In this document: positions 9,119-17,219 of the stretch, one piece after another
Numbering within the stretch: the stretch's first letter is position 1
Layout: each line of letters begins with the position of its first letter
Assembly (NCBI GenBank): GCA_018883345.1
Contig: VEQG01000002.1
Span: 33,708 to 97,707 of the forward strand
Direction: 5' to 3'
Source: Candidatus Nanopelagicaceae bacterium
GTDB taxonomy: Bacteria; Actinomycetota; Actinomycetes; Nanopelagicales; Nanopelagicaceae
Length of the DNA stretch: 64,000 bases
Made by a program: the position numbers and the translations under genes
The notes under the pieces: model-generated
Database searches by the model: none
Seen by the model: the letters and a program-made list of their open reading frames with translations, nothing else
Told to the model about the DNA's origin: nothing

Positions 9119-10668
9119 TCGGCCGCCTTTAGGACATCCGAAATCGTAAGCCACTTGCGCGGAGACATCACTTTGGTAACTTGCGGCGCAAAGGACGGGG
9201 AAGCAAGCAAAACGTCCAGAGCATTTCCGTCAGCAACAAGTTCGCCTTCAGCAAGAATGATGATCCTTGAGGCAAGTTCAGCAACCAACTCAACATCGTG
9301 AGTAGCAATAAATACCGCGGCGCCATTTGTAGCGCTTTCGGTAAGCAATCTAATTAGTAGTGATTTACTTTCGTAATCAAGTCCTCTAGTTGGTTCGTCT
9401 AAAACCAAAAGATCTGGCTTTGGTGCAAGCACAATTGCTAGTACCAAAGCGAGCCGTTGACCTTCCGAGAGGTCACGTGGATGCGAATTCAATTTAACAG
9501 CAGGGGCTAATTCTTCAAGCAAACTTGCGGTGGTGCCAGACTTTAACCCGTTGTCACGATCAGTTTGTTCGCACTCGGCAGTTACACTCTGGTGATAGAG
9601 CAAATCATTGGCATCCTGCGGAATGTAGCCAATTCGCTTTGCGAAGTTGTTGATATTGCCTTTATACGAAGCCACATTTAGCAAGGCCTTAATTAATGAG
9701 CTCTTACCAGCGCCATTTCGACCCATAAGCGCAATAATTTCGCCTGCCTTTATTTTTAAGTTTATAGGCTGCAGCGCAATGTTGTTTTCATAAGCCACTG
9801 AGAGATTTTCGGTTTCGATTAGATTTCTACCATAAACCTCGGGGGTTACTTCAAGTTCTTTCCCATTATTACGAATTGCTTCGGTGTTTTTTCTTAAATC
9901 TCTTACTGAAAGCGAGATTTGTGGAAGCTTTAAAGCACGTGCAAGTTTTACGATAGGCGGAGCAATTTTTGAGTCCTTAAGAATTTCTTCAGGCTTACCG
10001 ATTCTTGTTTGGCCATTAGCGCTAATCTCTATAACCGAATCGACATATCCAATAACTCGTTCTAAACGATGTTCGGCAATTATTACCGTGATTCCAAGGT
10101 CGTGCACTAATCTCTGCAAAATAGCCAGCACCTCTTCAGCTGCTACTGGATCCAAAGCGCTAGTAGGTTCATCTAGCACCAGTATTTTCGGATGCAAGAC
10201 CATCGCCGCCGCGATCGCTACGCGTTGCTGTTCGCCACCGGAAAGCGTTGCAATCTTTCGGTTTCTGATTTGATTCAAGCTAAGCAGATCGATAACTTCC
10301 TCGATTCGCTTACGCATGGTCTCTTCGGGAAGATTTAGCGCTTCCATTGAGAATGCAAGTTCATCTTCGACAATGTCAGTGACGAAACCATTAATTGGGT
10401 TTTGCCCGACAATTCCGATTAATTCAGCTAATTGTCCTGGTCTAACTGTGCGCGTTGAAATTCCACCTACTTCAACGCTGCCAGCCAAAATGCCACCAGT
10501 GTGGTGGGGGACTAGACCATTTATTAGACGAAGCACCGAGCTCTTACCAATTCCGGTCTCGCCAATTAAAAGTACAAATTCACCTTCACCAATTTCGAAA
10601 TTTAATTTATCGAGAATGGTCCGTTCCGCAGTTGGGTATATGAGCGAAACATTCTGGAATTTGATCAT
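9115..10668 (-). CDS. ECF transporter fused dual ATPase (EcfA1-A2)
   Basis: The 517-residue protein contains two complete ABC ATPase domains. The first has Walker A GETGIGKSS at 36-44, signature LSGGEQQR at 142-149 and Walker B ILVLDEP near 162. The second has Walker A GRNGAGKSS at 316-324, a Q-loop at Q351, signature LSEGQR at 400-405 and Walker B LLVLDEP near 420. It powers the energy-coupling-factor importer together with the adjacent T and S components. Group I-like ECF operons in Actinobacteria often carry the two ATPases as one chain. Its ATG overlaps the T gene stop and its stop overlaps the S gene start (ATGA at both joints), indicating tight translational coupling. Confidence 0.9.
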   Translation of the reverse strand: MIKFQNVSLIYPTAERTILDKLNFEIGEGEFVLLIGETGIGKSSVLRLINGLVPHHTGGILAGSVEVGGISTRTVRPGQLAELIGIVGQNPINGFVTDIVEDELAFSMEALNLPEETMRKRIEEVIDLLSLNQIRNRKIATLSGGEQQRVAIAAAMVLHPKILVLDEPTSALDPVAAEEVLAILQRLVHDLGITVIIAEHRLERVIGYVDSVIEISANGQTRIGKPEEILKDSKIAPPIVKLARALKLPQISLSVRDLRKNTEAIRNNGKELEVTPEVYGRNLIETENLSVAYENNIALQPINLKIKAGEIIALMGRNGAGKSSLIKALLNVASYKGNINNFAKRIGYIPQDANDLLYHQSVTAECEQTDRDNGLKSGTTASLLEELAPAVKLNSHPRDLSEGQRLALVLAIVLAPKPDLLVLDEPTRGLDYESKSLLIRLLTESATNGAAVFIATHDVELVAELASRIIILAEGELVADGNALDVLLASPSFAPQVTKVMSPRKWLTISDVLKAAE

Positions 10669-11399
10669 ATTGATACCGCCAAGAAGAGAATTGAAGAAGA
10701 GATCATCAATAGGTCGCGGAACATAAACTTCTGTGGCCGATATTTACTTCTTTTTCTGGAAACACCATATCCGCGTGAGTCCATCGCAGCTGCAAGATCC
10801 AAAGCGCGCGCCAGTGAATCCTCGAGTAATGGCATAGCTATCTGTCTCCAGGAAAGGAATCTTTTGGTATTGATACCACGCATCTTTTGCGCAATTCGGA
10901 TTCGCTTTAGATTGGCTACTAATTGTGGAGTCAAAGAGGTGGCAATAACCAAAACCATAGCCACTTCGTAAAACATTGGCGGCATCGCTCTTAATAGTGC
11001 TCGGGGATTGGTTAGGGCAGTTGCAGCTCCGAATAAAATAATGATGCTTGCAATAGTTAAGCTCTCTATTGCCGCTGATGAAATTCGCTCCCTAGTAACT
11101 GGCCCGCCCAAAGTTATTCCCGCCATCCAATTAGGAAGCGGTATTTGCGGAATATTAAATAGTGTGGTGCCAGGAACTGGAACTCCAATTACCACGCCAA
11201 TGAAAACTCTAAAACCTATGACGACAAGAGCCAATTTCATTGCCCATTGAAAGCTATCAGCCCAAGGTCCATCTGATTTGAATTGATAAACAATTAAAGA
11301 AGTCGCTATAACCACACCGATGGTCACCCATGGATTTTGCAGGCGCACCAAAGTGGTGGCTAGGAGTGCGCTCCATAGCCACCAAGTCAGTGGGTGCAA
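10665..11399 (-). CDS. ECF transporter transmembrane component T
   Basis: The 244-residue protein is a membrane scaffold that links the ATPases to the S component. The N-terminus HPLTWWLWSALLA is typical of actinobacterial EcfT. Two cytosolic coupling-helix motifs of the A-x-x-x-R-G type are visible, at 170-175 (AQKMRG) and 205-210 (AMDSRG). Hydrophobic helices fill about residues 12-40, 52-75, 110-130 and 145-160. The start is a TTG at 11399, 11 bp after the stop of the SCO2322-family gene, with no clear Shine-Dalgarno. Being downstream of a cobalamin riboswitch, it is probably part of B12 uptake. Confidence 0.88.
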   Translation of the reverse strand: MHPLTWWLWSALLATTLVRLQNPWVTIGVVIATSLIVYQFKSDGPWADSFQWAMKLALVVIGFRVFIGVVIGVPVPGTTLFNIPQIPLPNWMAGITLGGPVTRERISSAAIESLTIASIIILFGAATALTNPRALLRAMPPMFYEVAMVLVIATSLTPQLVANLKRIRIAQKMRGINTKRFLSWRQIAMPLLEDSLARALDLAAAMDSRGYGVSRKRSKYRPQKFMFRDLLMISSSILFLAVSI

Positions 11400-11410
11400 A
11401 TTCTTAATGT

Positions 11411-11953
11411 TTACTTTTTCTTAGCTAATGATTTAGGGGTCTGGATTTCCGTGCTGCACTCTTTTGCTGGAAAATTATTAAGCCCACAGACAAAGCCTTC
11501 AGCAGAGGTGCGCACCGGCACTACTTTGCTCAAGATATCCAAGCCGTTAGTACCGGCTTTCACACTTACGCATTGTCTAATAGTTTGTTGGACGCTCTCG
11601 CCTTTAGGTGCAATTGAGCGTAAACCGAATTCAACTACAACACCAATTCGCGCCATGCCTGCTTGGGGTTTTACACCTGCGCAGATAGCTTTGAAATTTG
11701 GCTTGAGCGTTGGATTGCCGGTGTCAACGGTGTCACTTGAAAATGAGAACTTCCAGCCTTCGATCGCGCCATCTTTAGGAGTCGAACCGGCTGGTCCAGT
11801 CAATGCGTAATTCCAAGTATTAGATCCTGGCGCGGCTTGGAAGTATCCCCAATAGCGCCAACCTTTTTCGGTGGCTGCGCTAGCTGGATTAATTGAAAAC
11901 GTAAGTAATAGTGTGACAGTTGTTAGTGATGTGAGTGAAAAGAATTTCTTCAC
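11411..11953 (-). CDS. SCO2322-family secreted protein, first gene of the B12-riboswitch ECF operon
   Basis: The 180-residue protein begins with a Sec signal peptide (Lys-Lys, a hydrophobic core, cleavage after Ala-Ser-Ala near residue 27). The mature part starts with a W-R-Y-W-G-Y-F pattern followed by an FKAICAGV-type Cys, a pattern I recognise from the actinobacterial SCO2322 family. Four Cys in the mature part could form two disulfides. The GTG start has an AAGGA ribosome site about 8 bp upstream. It lies directly downstream of the cobalamin riboswitch and terminator and 11 bp before ecfT. No function is established for the family as far as I know; an extracytoplasmic role in corrinoid capture is inference from context only. 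Confidence 0.75.
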   Translation of the reverse strand: MKKFFSLTSLTTVTLLLTFSINPASAATEKGWRYWGYFQAAPGSNTWNYALTGPAGSTPKDGAIEGWKFSFSSDTVDTGNPTLKPNFKAICAGVKPQAGMARIGVVVEFGLRSIAPKGESVQQTIRQCVSVKAGTNGLDILSKVVPVRTSAEGFVCGLNNFPAKECSTEIQTPKSLAKKK

Positions 11954-12004
11954 AGTTAAGTTCCTTAAATTTCAGGGAGACTTACTGGGCTTACCAAGAA
12001 ACTA

Positions 12005-12055
12005 ATAAAAAAGTCGTTCAGTTAATATTCAAAAATTGAATAATCAGTGAACGAC
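12005..12055 (-). terminator. Rho-independent terminator, expression platform of cobalamin riboswitch
   Basis: On the minus strand GTCGTTCA (12055-12048) pairs with TGAACGAC (12020-12013). The stem continues inward through imperfect but mostly paired AT-rich sequence (TTCAA/TTGAA near the tip). It is followed at once by six T residues and TATT (12012-12005). It sits between the aptamer and the SCO2322-family start codon, where a ligand-controlled terminator is expected. Confidence 0.88.
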
Positions 12056-12069
12056 ATATCTGCAAGTCT

Positions 12070-12185
12070 TTTGACTAAAGCCCCGCAATCCTCGGCGGGT
12101 GGTCGATTCTTTCAAAAACAGGTAATCCGGCTTTAACGGTTGCGGGTCAGCGTTGGATTCGCACCAAACTTCCCCTGTTTTTGAA
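12070..12185 (-). promoter_or_regulatory. cobalamin (B12) riboswitch, compact class II-like
   Basis: On the minus strand the core reads GGTGCGAATCC, then CTGACCCGCAACCGT, then AAAGCCGGATTACCTG (B12-box-like), in the conserved order of cobalamin aptamers. A perfect 12-bp P1 closes the core: TTCAAAAACAGG (12185-12174) with CCTGTTTTTGAA (12122-12111). Directly after it a 5-bp hairpin (12099-12095 with 12086-12082) exposes GGATT, complementary to AATCC in the L5 loop (12159-12155), matching the known L5-L13 kissing interaction. The long P7-P11 insertion of class I (btuB type) is absent, so it resembles class II. It should repress the SCO2322-ECF operon when cobalamin is bound. Confidence 0.93.
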
Positions 12186-12192
12186 ATATTAA

Positions 12193-12211
12193 GTTGTAGG
12201 CTGGATACAAC
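12193..12211. repeat. short inverted repeat just upstream of the riboswitch
   Basis: GTTGTA (12193-12198) and TACAAC (12206-12211) form a perfect 6-bp inverted repeat around a 7-base centre. It lies between the riboswitch 5' end and the aldo/keto reductase promoter region. It could be an extra 5' hairpin of the riboswitch RNA or an operator; nothing in the sequence decides. Confidence 0.4.
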
Positions 12212-12266
12212 CATATAAAGGTCTAGGTAGCAAGAATCTGGCAAGGTAGACAGGGGAGAGTGTCTT

Positions 12267-13268
12267 ATGGAATACCGCAAACTCGGAAATTCGGGAATGT
12301 ATGTATCTGAAATCGCTTTTGGAAATTGGATCACGCACGGTTCTCAAGTCGAACAAGATTCTGCCATTAAGTGCGTTCGTACTGCATTGGATTGTGGGAT
12401 TACCACATTAGATACTGCAGATGTTTATGCTGCGACTAAGGCCGAAAGCGTGCTCGGTAAGGCGCTAAAAGGTGTTCGCAGAGAATCTTATGAATTGTTT
12501 ACCAAAGTTTATTGGCCAACTGGTTCGGGCAAAAACGATCGCGGGTTATCGCGCAAACACATCATGGAATCGGTGCACGCATCATTGAAGCGATTAAACA
12601 CTGACCATATCGATCTATATCAATTTCATCGCTTTGATTATGAAACACCACTAGAAGAATCTCTTAGCGCCTTTGATGACTTAATCCGTCAAGGAAAGGT
12701 CATGTATATCGGGTTCTCTGAATGGAACGCAAAGCAAATTTCCGCAGCCGTTAAAATTCAAAAAGAGCTCGGATATAACCGCTTTGTCTCAAGCCAGCCG
12801 CAGTATTCAGCGCTATGGAGAGTTATTGAGAAAGAGGTTGATCCAATTTGTCGAGACCACGGCATCGGACAAATTGTTTGGTCGCCAATTGCGCAAGGCG
12901 TGCTTACCGGAAAATATCTACCTGGCAAGAAAGCTCCAGCTGGCTCAAGAGCTACCGATAAGAAAGGTGGCGCCGGAATGATTGATCGCTGGATGCGAGA
13001 TGACGTGCTAACTGCAGTGCAGAATTTACGTCCGATTGCTGAAGGCGAAGGACTAACCATGGGCCAACTCGCTATTGCCTGGGTATTGCAGAATCCAAAT
13101 GTTTCCTCAGCAATTATTGGCGCTACCAAACCGGCTCAAATAAAAGAGAATGTAAAGGCAAGCGGCGTGAAACTAAGTAGCCAAACAATGGCTGCAATTG
13201 ATAAAGCGCTTGGTAATTTAATCGAAAGAGACCCAGAGAAAACTATTTCTCCAAATCCTCGTGCTTAA
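12267..13268 (+). CDS. aldo/keto reductase
   Basis: The 333-residue (alpha/beta)8-barrel oxidoreductase opens with MEYRKLGNSGMYVSEIAFG, the common start of the Kv-beta/YghZ-like aldo/keto reductases. The catalytic tetrad can be seen: Asp and Tyr in LDTADVY, Lys in FTKVYW, His in YQFHRFD. The C-terminal NADPH-binding block IIGATKPAQI.EN is present. It reduces or oxidises a carbonyl/alcohol substrate that cannot be named. An AGGGGAG ribosome site precedes the ATG by about 9 bp, unlike the leaderless genes nearby. It is divergent from the B12-riboswitch operon, 313 bp away, and abuts the convergent DUF3043 gene with no gap. Confidence 0.9.
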   Translation: MEYRKLGNSGMYVSEIAFGNWITHGSQVEQDSAIKCVRTALDCGITTLDTADVYAATKAESVLGKALKGVRRESYELFTKVYWPTGSGKNDRGLSRKHIMESVHASLKRLNTDHIDLYQFHRFDYETPLEESLSAFDDLIRQGKVMYIGFSEWNAKQISAAVKIQKELGYNRFVSSQPQYSALWRVIEKEVDPICRDHGIGQIVWSPIAQGVLTGKYLPGKKAPAGSRATDKKGGAGMIDRWMRDDVLTAVQNLRPIAEGEGLTMGQLAIAWVLQNPNVSSAIIGATKPAQIKENVKASGVKLSSQTMAAIDKALGNLIERDPEKTISPNPRA

Positions 13269-13838
13269 TTAGAAGTTCTTTTCGCCGCGCTTGATTTGAG
13301 GTTTTGGAGCACGCATTCTTCGCATTTGAGTTGAACGAAGAAATCCGTAAAGCGCCAAACCTTTGGTGCTCTCATTTGGGAATTTCTCTGCAACGCGACG
13401 CTTGATACGTCGACCCAAGAACCAGCCATCAATAATTGCCACAAACATAATTGTGTACATTGCAAGAATAGAGAAGATGGCAATAGTTTGATTACGGGTC
13501 ATCGAAACTAGAAGTACTACGAAGATAAATGGAAGGAAAAACTCTCCAACGTTGATTCTTGAGTCAACAATATTGCGAACATACTTACGGACTGGGCCAC
13601 GATCGCGCGAAGGAAGTGCGCTCTCGTCGCCTCTTAAGAAGGCATTACGTTGGGCAATTCTTTGAACTCGCGCTTCGGCTTTTGCTGCTTTCTTCTCTTC
13701 CTTAGTCTTTGCAGGAGCAAGGGAAGCACCTCGCTTGACCGTCACCTCTTTGCGCTTAGGGGTCGGACGACCCTTACCTGTCGCACTTGGATTCGTTGGA
13801 ACCTTCTCAGCCTTCTCAGCCTTCTCTGTCATGGGCAT
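13269..13838 (-). CDS. DUF3043 membrane protein
   Basis: The 189-residue protein has a very basic, Lys-rich N-terminal half (about residues 1-80), then the family core RDRGPVRKYVRNIVDSRINVGEF. Two hydrophobic segments follow at about 100-118 and 122-142, then a positively charged C-terminus. This fits DUF3043, an actinobacterial membrane family of unknown function that often lies next to the A-type Fe-S carrier gene, as here. The start may be 13838 or the second ATG two codons later at 13832. No Shine-Dalgarno is seen at either; an AT-rich TAATAAGAAT sits just upstream. Confidence 0.8.
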   Translation of the reverse strand: MPMTEKAEKAEKVPTNPSATGKGRPTPKRKEVTVKRGASLAPAKTKEEKKAAKAEARVQRIAQRNAFLRGDESALPSRDRGPVRKYVRNIVDSRINVGEFFLPFIFVVLLVSMTRNQTIAIFSILAMYTIMFVAIIDGWFLGRRIKRRVAEKFPNESTKGLALYGFLRSTQMRRMRAPKPQIKRGEKNF

Positions 13839-13887
13839 ATTCTTATTACAAGAAGCGTTATTGTCTAAACCAAAAGAAATTAAGGAG

Positions 13888-13940
13888 TAACATTCGACTT
13901 ACCTGGCCCTGGGTCTTTGTATTGATACCAGGCCAAGTAA
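13888..13940 (+). promoter_or_regulatory. promoter -10 box and 5' hairpin of the Fe-S carrier gene leader
   Basis: TAACAT (13888-13893) matches the TANNNT -10 pattern seen throughout the window. With the same spacing as the leaderless genes, transcription would begin near 13900. That is where a strong stem starts: TTACCTGGCC-C-TGG (13899-13912) pairs with CCAGGCCAAGTAA (13928-13940), with one mismatch and one bulge. No T-run follows, so it is not a terminator. Two direct copies of TCAACGGA lie between the hairpin and the GGAG ribosome site. Confidence 0.5.
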
Positions 13941-13965
13941 TCAACGGATATCAACGGAGAGAGAA

Positions 13966-14301
13966 ATGACAACAGATACCGGCATCAGTCTTACTGAAGT
14001 AGCCAGCGCAAAGGTGGCAAGCCTTTTGGCTCAAGAGGGTCGCGATGACCTATACCTTCGCGTGGCGGTCCAACCAGGTGGATGTTCAGGCCTTCGTTAC
14101 CAGCTCTATTTCGATGATCGCGCTATGGATGATGATGTTGAGCGCTCTTTCGGTACCGTGAAGGTCAAAGTCGACAAGATGAGCGATCCATATCTGGCAG
14201 GCGCAACTATCGATTTCGTGGACACTATCGAGAAGCAGGGCTTCACAATCGACAATCCAAATGCCCAGGGCTCATGTGCCTGCGGCGATTCATTCCACTA
14301 G
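13966..14301 (+). CDS. A-type iron-sulfur carrier protein (HesB/IscA/ErpA family)
   Basis: The 111-residue protein has the three conserved cysteines of the A-type carriers: C40 in QPGGCSGLRY and C104/C106 in SCACGDSF near the C-terminus. It is expected to receive Fe-S clusters from the assembly scaffold and pass them to apo-enzymes. In Actinobacteria the gene usually lies beside the cytochrome oxidase genes, which need Fe-S and heme partners, and the same holds here (ctaC follows by 91 bp). The ATG has a GGAGAG ribosome site. A structured leader of about 65 bases with a 5'-terminal hairpin precedes it, followed by two short direct repeats. Confidence 0.9.
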   Translation: MTTDTGISLTEVASAKVASLLAQEGRDDLYLRVAVQPGGCSGLRYQLYFDDRAMDDDVERSFGTVKVKVDKMSDPYLAGATIDFVDTIEKQGFTIDNPNAQGSCACGDSFH

Positions 14302-14308
14302 TCCCGAT

Positions 14309-14369
14309 AATTCCCGGCGTTACCCAATAATTGTGAGTGACCGCACCACGCGGGAATTCAGCCTTTTTT
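14309..14369 (+). terminator. possible terminator after the Fe-S carrier gene
   Basis: AATTCCCG (14309-14316) pairs perfectly with CGGGAATT (14351-14358); five bases later comes a run of six T (14364-14369). The 34-base loop is unusually long for an intrinsic terminator, and internal pairing in it is only modest. It would separate the Fe-S carrier transcript from the leaderless ctaC transcript. Confidence 0.45.
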
Positions 14370-14380
14370 ACGCTTAACAC

Positions 14381-14386
14381 TAAGAT
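14381..14386 (+). promoter_or_regulatory. leaderless -10 box for ctaC
   Basis: TAAGAT lies at exactly -12 to -7 of the ATG at 14393, with no Shine-Dalgarno between. It fixes the start at 14393 rather than the in-frame TTG at 14387. Confidence 0.65.
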
Positions 14387-14392
14387 TTGCCC

Positions 14393-15151
14393 ATGCAATT
14401 TCGCTCTAAGCGAGGGGCCAAAGCGCTCCTTGGCGCACTCTTTGTATTCGGCGCCCTACTCCTAACCGGCTGTGAGAATGGCTCGGTTTATGGATATGAA
14501 TCTGATTTATCAAGTGTTAACGAAACCTCGTGGCATCTATGGCGCGGAGCTTGGCTAGCAGCTGGCGCAGTAGGAATTTTTACCGCTGCGTTAATTCTCT
14601 GGCCAGTATTACGTCATCGTCGCAAAGAGGGCGATCCACAATATCCAAAGCAGACTCAATACAACGTACCAGCTGAAGTTGCATACACACTTATTCCATT
14701 TGTAATTGTGGCAGTTCTCTTTTACTTCACTGCTCGTGATCAAGCTGTGATTACCGCAAAGGAACCTTCGCAAGTTCAACACACAATTGATGTAACAGGT
14801 TTCCAATGGTCATGGCAATTTGGCCATCAAGATGGCGGAAAAGATGCGGTTGTAACAGGTACACCTGCACAACCACCAACATTGGTACTTCCGCAAGGCG
14901 AGCGAGTTGCTTTTAATATTTATTCGCCGGATGTGGTTCATGGTTTCTGGATTCCAGCGTTCATGATTCAAATTCAAAATATTCCAGGCGTAACTAACCG
15001 TATTGAATTTACGGCAAACAAACTCGGGGAGTACCCAGGTCGTTGCAACATTCTCTGCGGACGTAATCACTCACAGATGGTTTTCAAAGTAAAAGTTGTA
15101 ACTCCTGAAGAGTACGACACCTATGTTGAATCACTAAAGGCGGGCGCATAA
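14393..15151 (+). CDS. ctaC: cytochrome c oxidase subunit II (aa3 type), lipoprotein
   Basis: The 252-residue subunit accepts electrons at its CuA site. It has a lipoprotein signal (basic N-terminus, hydrophobic run, lipobox LLTGC with lipidated C27), two transmembrane helices (about 50-70 and 95-115) and an extracytoplasmic cupredoxin domain. The CuA ligands are visible in [12 protein letters not shown] (C218, C222, H226, M229). It is the first gene of ctaC-ctaD-ctaF. A TANNNT box (TAAGAT) at -12 to -7 of the ATG at 14393 and the lack of a ribosome site point to a leaderless mRNA. Its stop overlaps the ctaD start (TAATG). Confidence 0.95.
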   Translation: MQFRSKRGAKALLGALFVFGALLLTGCENGSVYGYESDLSSVNETSWHLWRGAWLAAGAVGIFTAALILWPVLRHRRKEGDPQYPKQTQYNVPAEVAYTLIPFVIVAVLFYFTARDQAVITAKEPSQVQHTIDVTGFQWSWQFGHQDGGKDAVVTGTPAQPPTLVLPQGERVAFNIYSPDVVHGFWIPAFMIQIQNIPGVTNRIEFTANKLGEYPGRCNILCGRNHSQMVFKVKVVTPEEYDTYVESLKAGA

Positions 15152-16812
15152 TGACAACTTACGCACAACCACCAGTAACTCAAATTACGCGTGCACCGCT
15201 ACCACCGACTTCTAAAGGTCGATTATTTGTAAAGTGGATTACCTCAACTGATCACAAGACGATCGGTTACATGTACCTAATAACCACATTCGTATGGTTC
15301 TTAATTGGCGGTTTATTAGCGCTCTTTTTACGTGCAGAGCTAGCTCGTCCAGGCATGCAATTCCTGTCTAACGAGCAGTACAACCAGATTTTCACAATGC
15401 ATGGCACCATCATGCTTTTGATGTTCGCAACACCATTGTTTGTTGGTTTTGCAAACGTAATCATGCCGCTACAAATCGGCGCAGCTGACGTTGCCTTCCC
15501 AAGATTAAATATGTTCTCGTTCTGGCTATTCCTCTTCGGTGGAATTATGGCTACCGCGGGATTTTTAACTCCTGGTGGCGCAGCTTCATTTGGTTGGACT
15601 GCATATGCGCCGCTAGCAAATGCAGAGTATTCACCAGGTATCGGTGCAGATCTATGGATTGTCGGTTTGGCAATGGGTGGTCTTGGCACAATTCTTGGTG
15701 GCGTAAATTTCATTACAACAATTTTCACAATGCGCGCACCGGGCATGACGATGTTCCGTATGTCGATCTTCTCCTGGAACGTTTTGCTTACCTCAATCTT
15801 GGTACTGCTTGCCTTTCCACCACTTGCAGCAGCTTTCTTAGCGCTTGAATCAGATCGCTTATTTGGTACACATATTTTCGATCCAGCCAATGGTGGCGCA
15901 ATGCTTTGGCAGCATCTCTTCTGGTTCTTCGGACATCCAGAGGTTTACATTCTTGCGCTGCCGTTCTTTGGCGTCATCACTGAAATCTTGCCAGTCTTTA
16001 GCCGAAAGCCAGTCTTTGGTTATAAAGGTTTGATTGCCGCAACAATTGCAATCGCCGCGCTATCTGTTTCAGTTTGGGCGCACCACTTGTTTGCAACAGG
16101 ACAAGTTCTACTTCCATTCTTCTCATTCATGACATTCTTAATTGGTGTTCCAACTGGTGTTAAGTTCTTTAACTGGATTGGCACAATGTGGCGCGGTTCA
16201 ATATCAATGGATACGCCAATGCTTTGGTCAGTCGGATTCCTAATTACTTTCTTATTCGGTGGTTTGACCGGAATTATTTTGGCTTCACCACCATTGGATT
16301 TCGCAGTATCTGCTTCATATTTCGTGGTGGCGCACTTCCACTACGTGCTATTCGGAACTGTGGTCTTTGCGATGTTTGGCGGCTTCTATTTCTGGTGGCC
16401 AAAGATGACCGGAAAGATGTTAAACGAGCGTCTAGGCAAGATTCACTTCTGGACACTTTTCTTCGGATTCCACTTAACTTTCTTGGTTCAGCACTGGTTG
16501 GGCATCAAGGGAATGTCACGTCGTTATGCAGATTACCTCTCTACTGACGGCTTCACTGATTTGAATATGCTTTCAACGGTAGGTTCATTCCTGTTGGCGC
16601 TATCTATGATTCCATTCTTCGTAAACGTTTGGATAACTCGTAAATCACCTAAGGTTGAATCAAATGATCCATGGGGTTACGGACAGTCACTTGAATGGGC
16701 AACTACATGTCCACCTCCACGTCACAATTTCTACTCAATGCCACGCATTCGTTCTGAAAGACCAGCGTGGGATGTAAATCATCCAGAAGCACCGATTGAA
16801 GGACATCATTAA
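15151..16812 (+). CDS. ctaD: cytochrome c oxidase subunit I (aa3 type)
   Basis: The 553-residue subunit carries heme a, heme a3 and CuB and reduces oxygen to water while pumping protons. About twelve transmembrane helices are apparent. Diagnostic blocks are [11 protein letters not shown] with the His-Tyr crosslinked pair, HHLFATG for the second and third CuB ligands, [14 protein letters not shown] with the K-channel lysine, and HFHYVLFGT for the heme ligands. The start ATG shares one base with the ctaC stop. It is the catalytic core of the aa3 oxidase that pairs with the qcrCAB/ctaE genes on the other strand 1.9 kb away. Confidence 0.97.
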   Translation: MTTYAQPPVTQITRAPLPPTSKGRLFVKWITSTDHKTIGYMYLITTFVWFLIGGLLALFLRAELARPGMQFLSNEQYNQIFTMHGTIMLLMFATPLFVGFANVIMPLQIGAADVAFPRLNMFSFWLFLFGGIMATAGFLTPGGAASFGWTAYAPLANAEYSPGIGADLWIVGLAMGGLGTILGGVNFITTIFTMRAPGMTMFRMSIFSWNVLLTSILVLLAFPPLAAAFLALESDRLFGTHIFDPANGGAMLWQHLFWFFGHPEVYILALPFFGVITEILPVFSRKPVFGYKGLIAATIAIAALSVSVWAHHLFATGQVLLPFFSFMTFLIGVPTGVKFFNWIGTMWRGSISMDTPMLWSVGFLITFLFGGLTGIILASPPLDFAVSASYFVVAHFHYVLFGTVVFAMFGGFYFWWPKMTGKMLNERLGKIHFWTLFFGFHLTFLVQHWLGIKGMSRRYADYLSTDGFTDLNMLSTVGSFLLALSMIPFFVNVWITRKSPKVESNDPWGYGQSLEWATTCPPPRHNFYSMPRIRSERPAWDVNHPEAPIEGHH

Positions 16813-16814
16813 TA

Positions 16815-17219
16815 ATGAAAACTAATTGGGTTCTCTTTACCGGTATCGGACTTTTCTATTCATTGATGGCGGCGATCTACTGGGTCATCGGCGGCGAACC
16901 AGTAGGTATCGCTTGTTTGATTCTTAGTGCTGCGCTTGCATTCATGGTCGGCTTTTACGTCTGGTTTACTCAACGTAAGATTGGTGAAATTCTCCCAGAA
17001 GATAATTTAGAGGCAGAGATTTCAGATGGAGCCGGCGAATTAGGTTTCTATTCACCACATTCTTGGTGGCCACTTCCAGTTGCAGCTTTTGCGGTCTTAG
17101 CTGGACTTGGCTTAATTATTGGTTGGTGGCTAACTGCTATCGCAGCGGGCGGTTTGATTATTTCAATCGTCGGCTTTGTAACCGAATACGAACAGCCAGA
17201 AGTTTCAGCACATCACTAA
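16815..17219 (+). CDS. ctaF: actinobacterial cytochrome c oxidase subunit IV
   Basis: The 134-residue membrane protein has four hydrophobic segments (about 5-25, 30-50, 80-98, 100-122) with the short charged stretch EILPEDNLEAEISDGAGELG between the second and third, a pattern typical of the actinobacterial CtaF family. It is a small structural subunit of the bc-aa3 supercomplex. It begins two bases after the ctaD stop. Its last codons may overlap the start of uppP, see that entry. Confidence 0.88.
   Translation: MKTNWVLFTGIGLFYSLMAAIYWVIGGEPVGIACLILSAALAFMVGFYVWFTQRKIGEILPEDNLEAEISDGAGELGFYSPHSWWPLPVAAFAVLAGLGLIIGWWLTAIAAGGLIISIVGFVTEYEQPEVSAHH

Noticed and set aside
12005-12055. Hairpin considered as a terminator for the aldo/keto reductase side
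   Set aside because: The T-run is on the minus strand and the aldo/keto reductase starts downstream on the plus strand, so it can only act on the riboswitch transcript.
12044-12334. Minus-strand open frame across the 11954-12266 gap
   Set aside because: It runs through the cobalamin riboswitch core; the RNA structure explains the sequence and the peptide has no family pattern.
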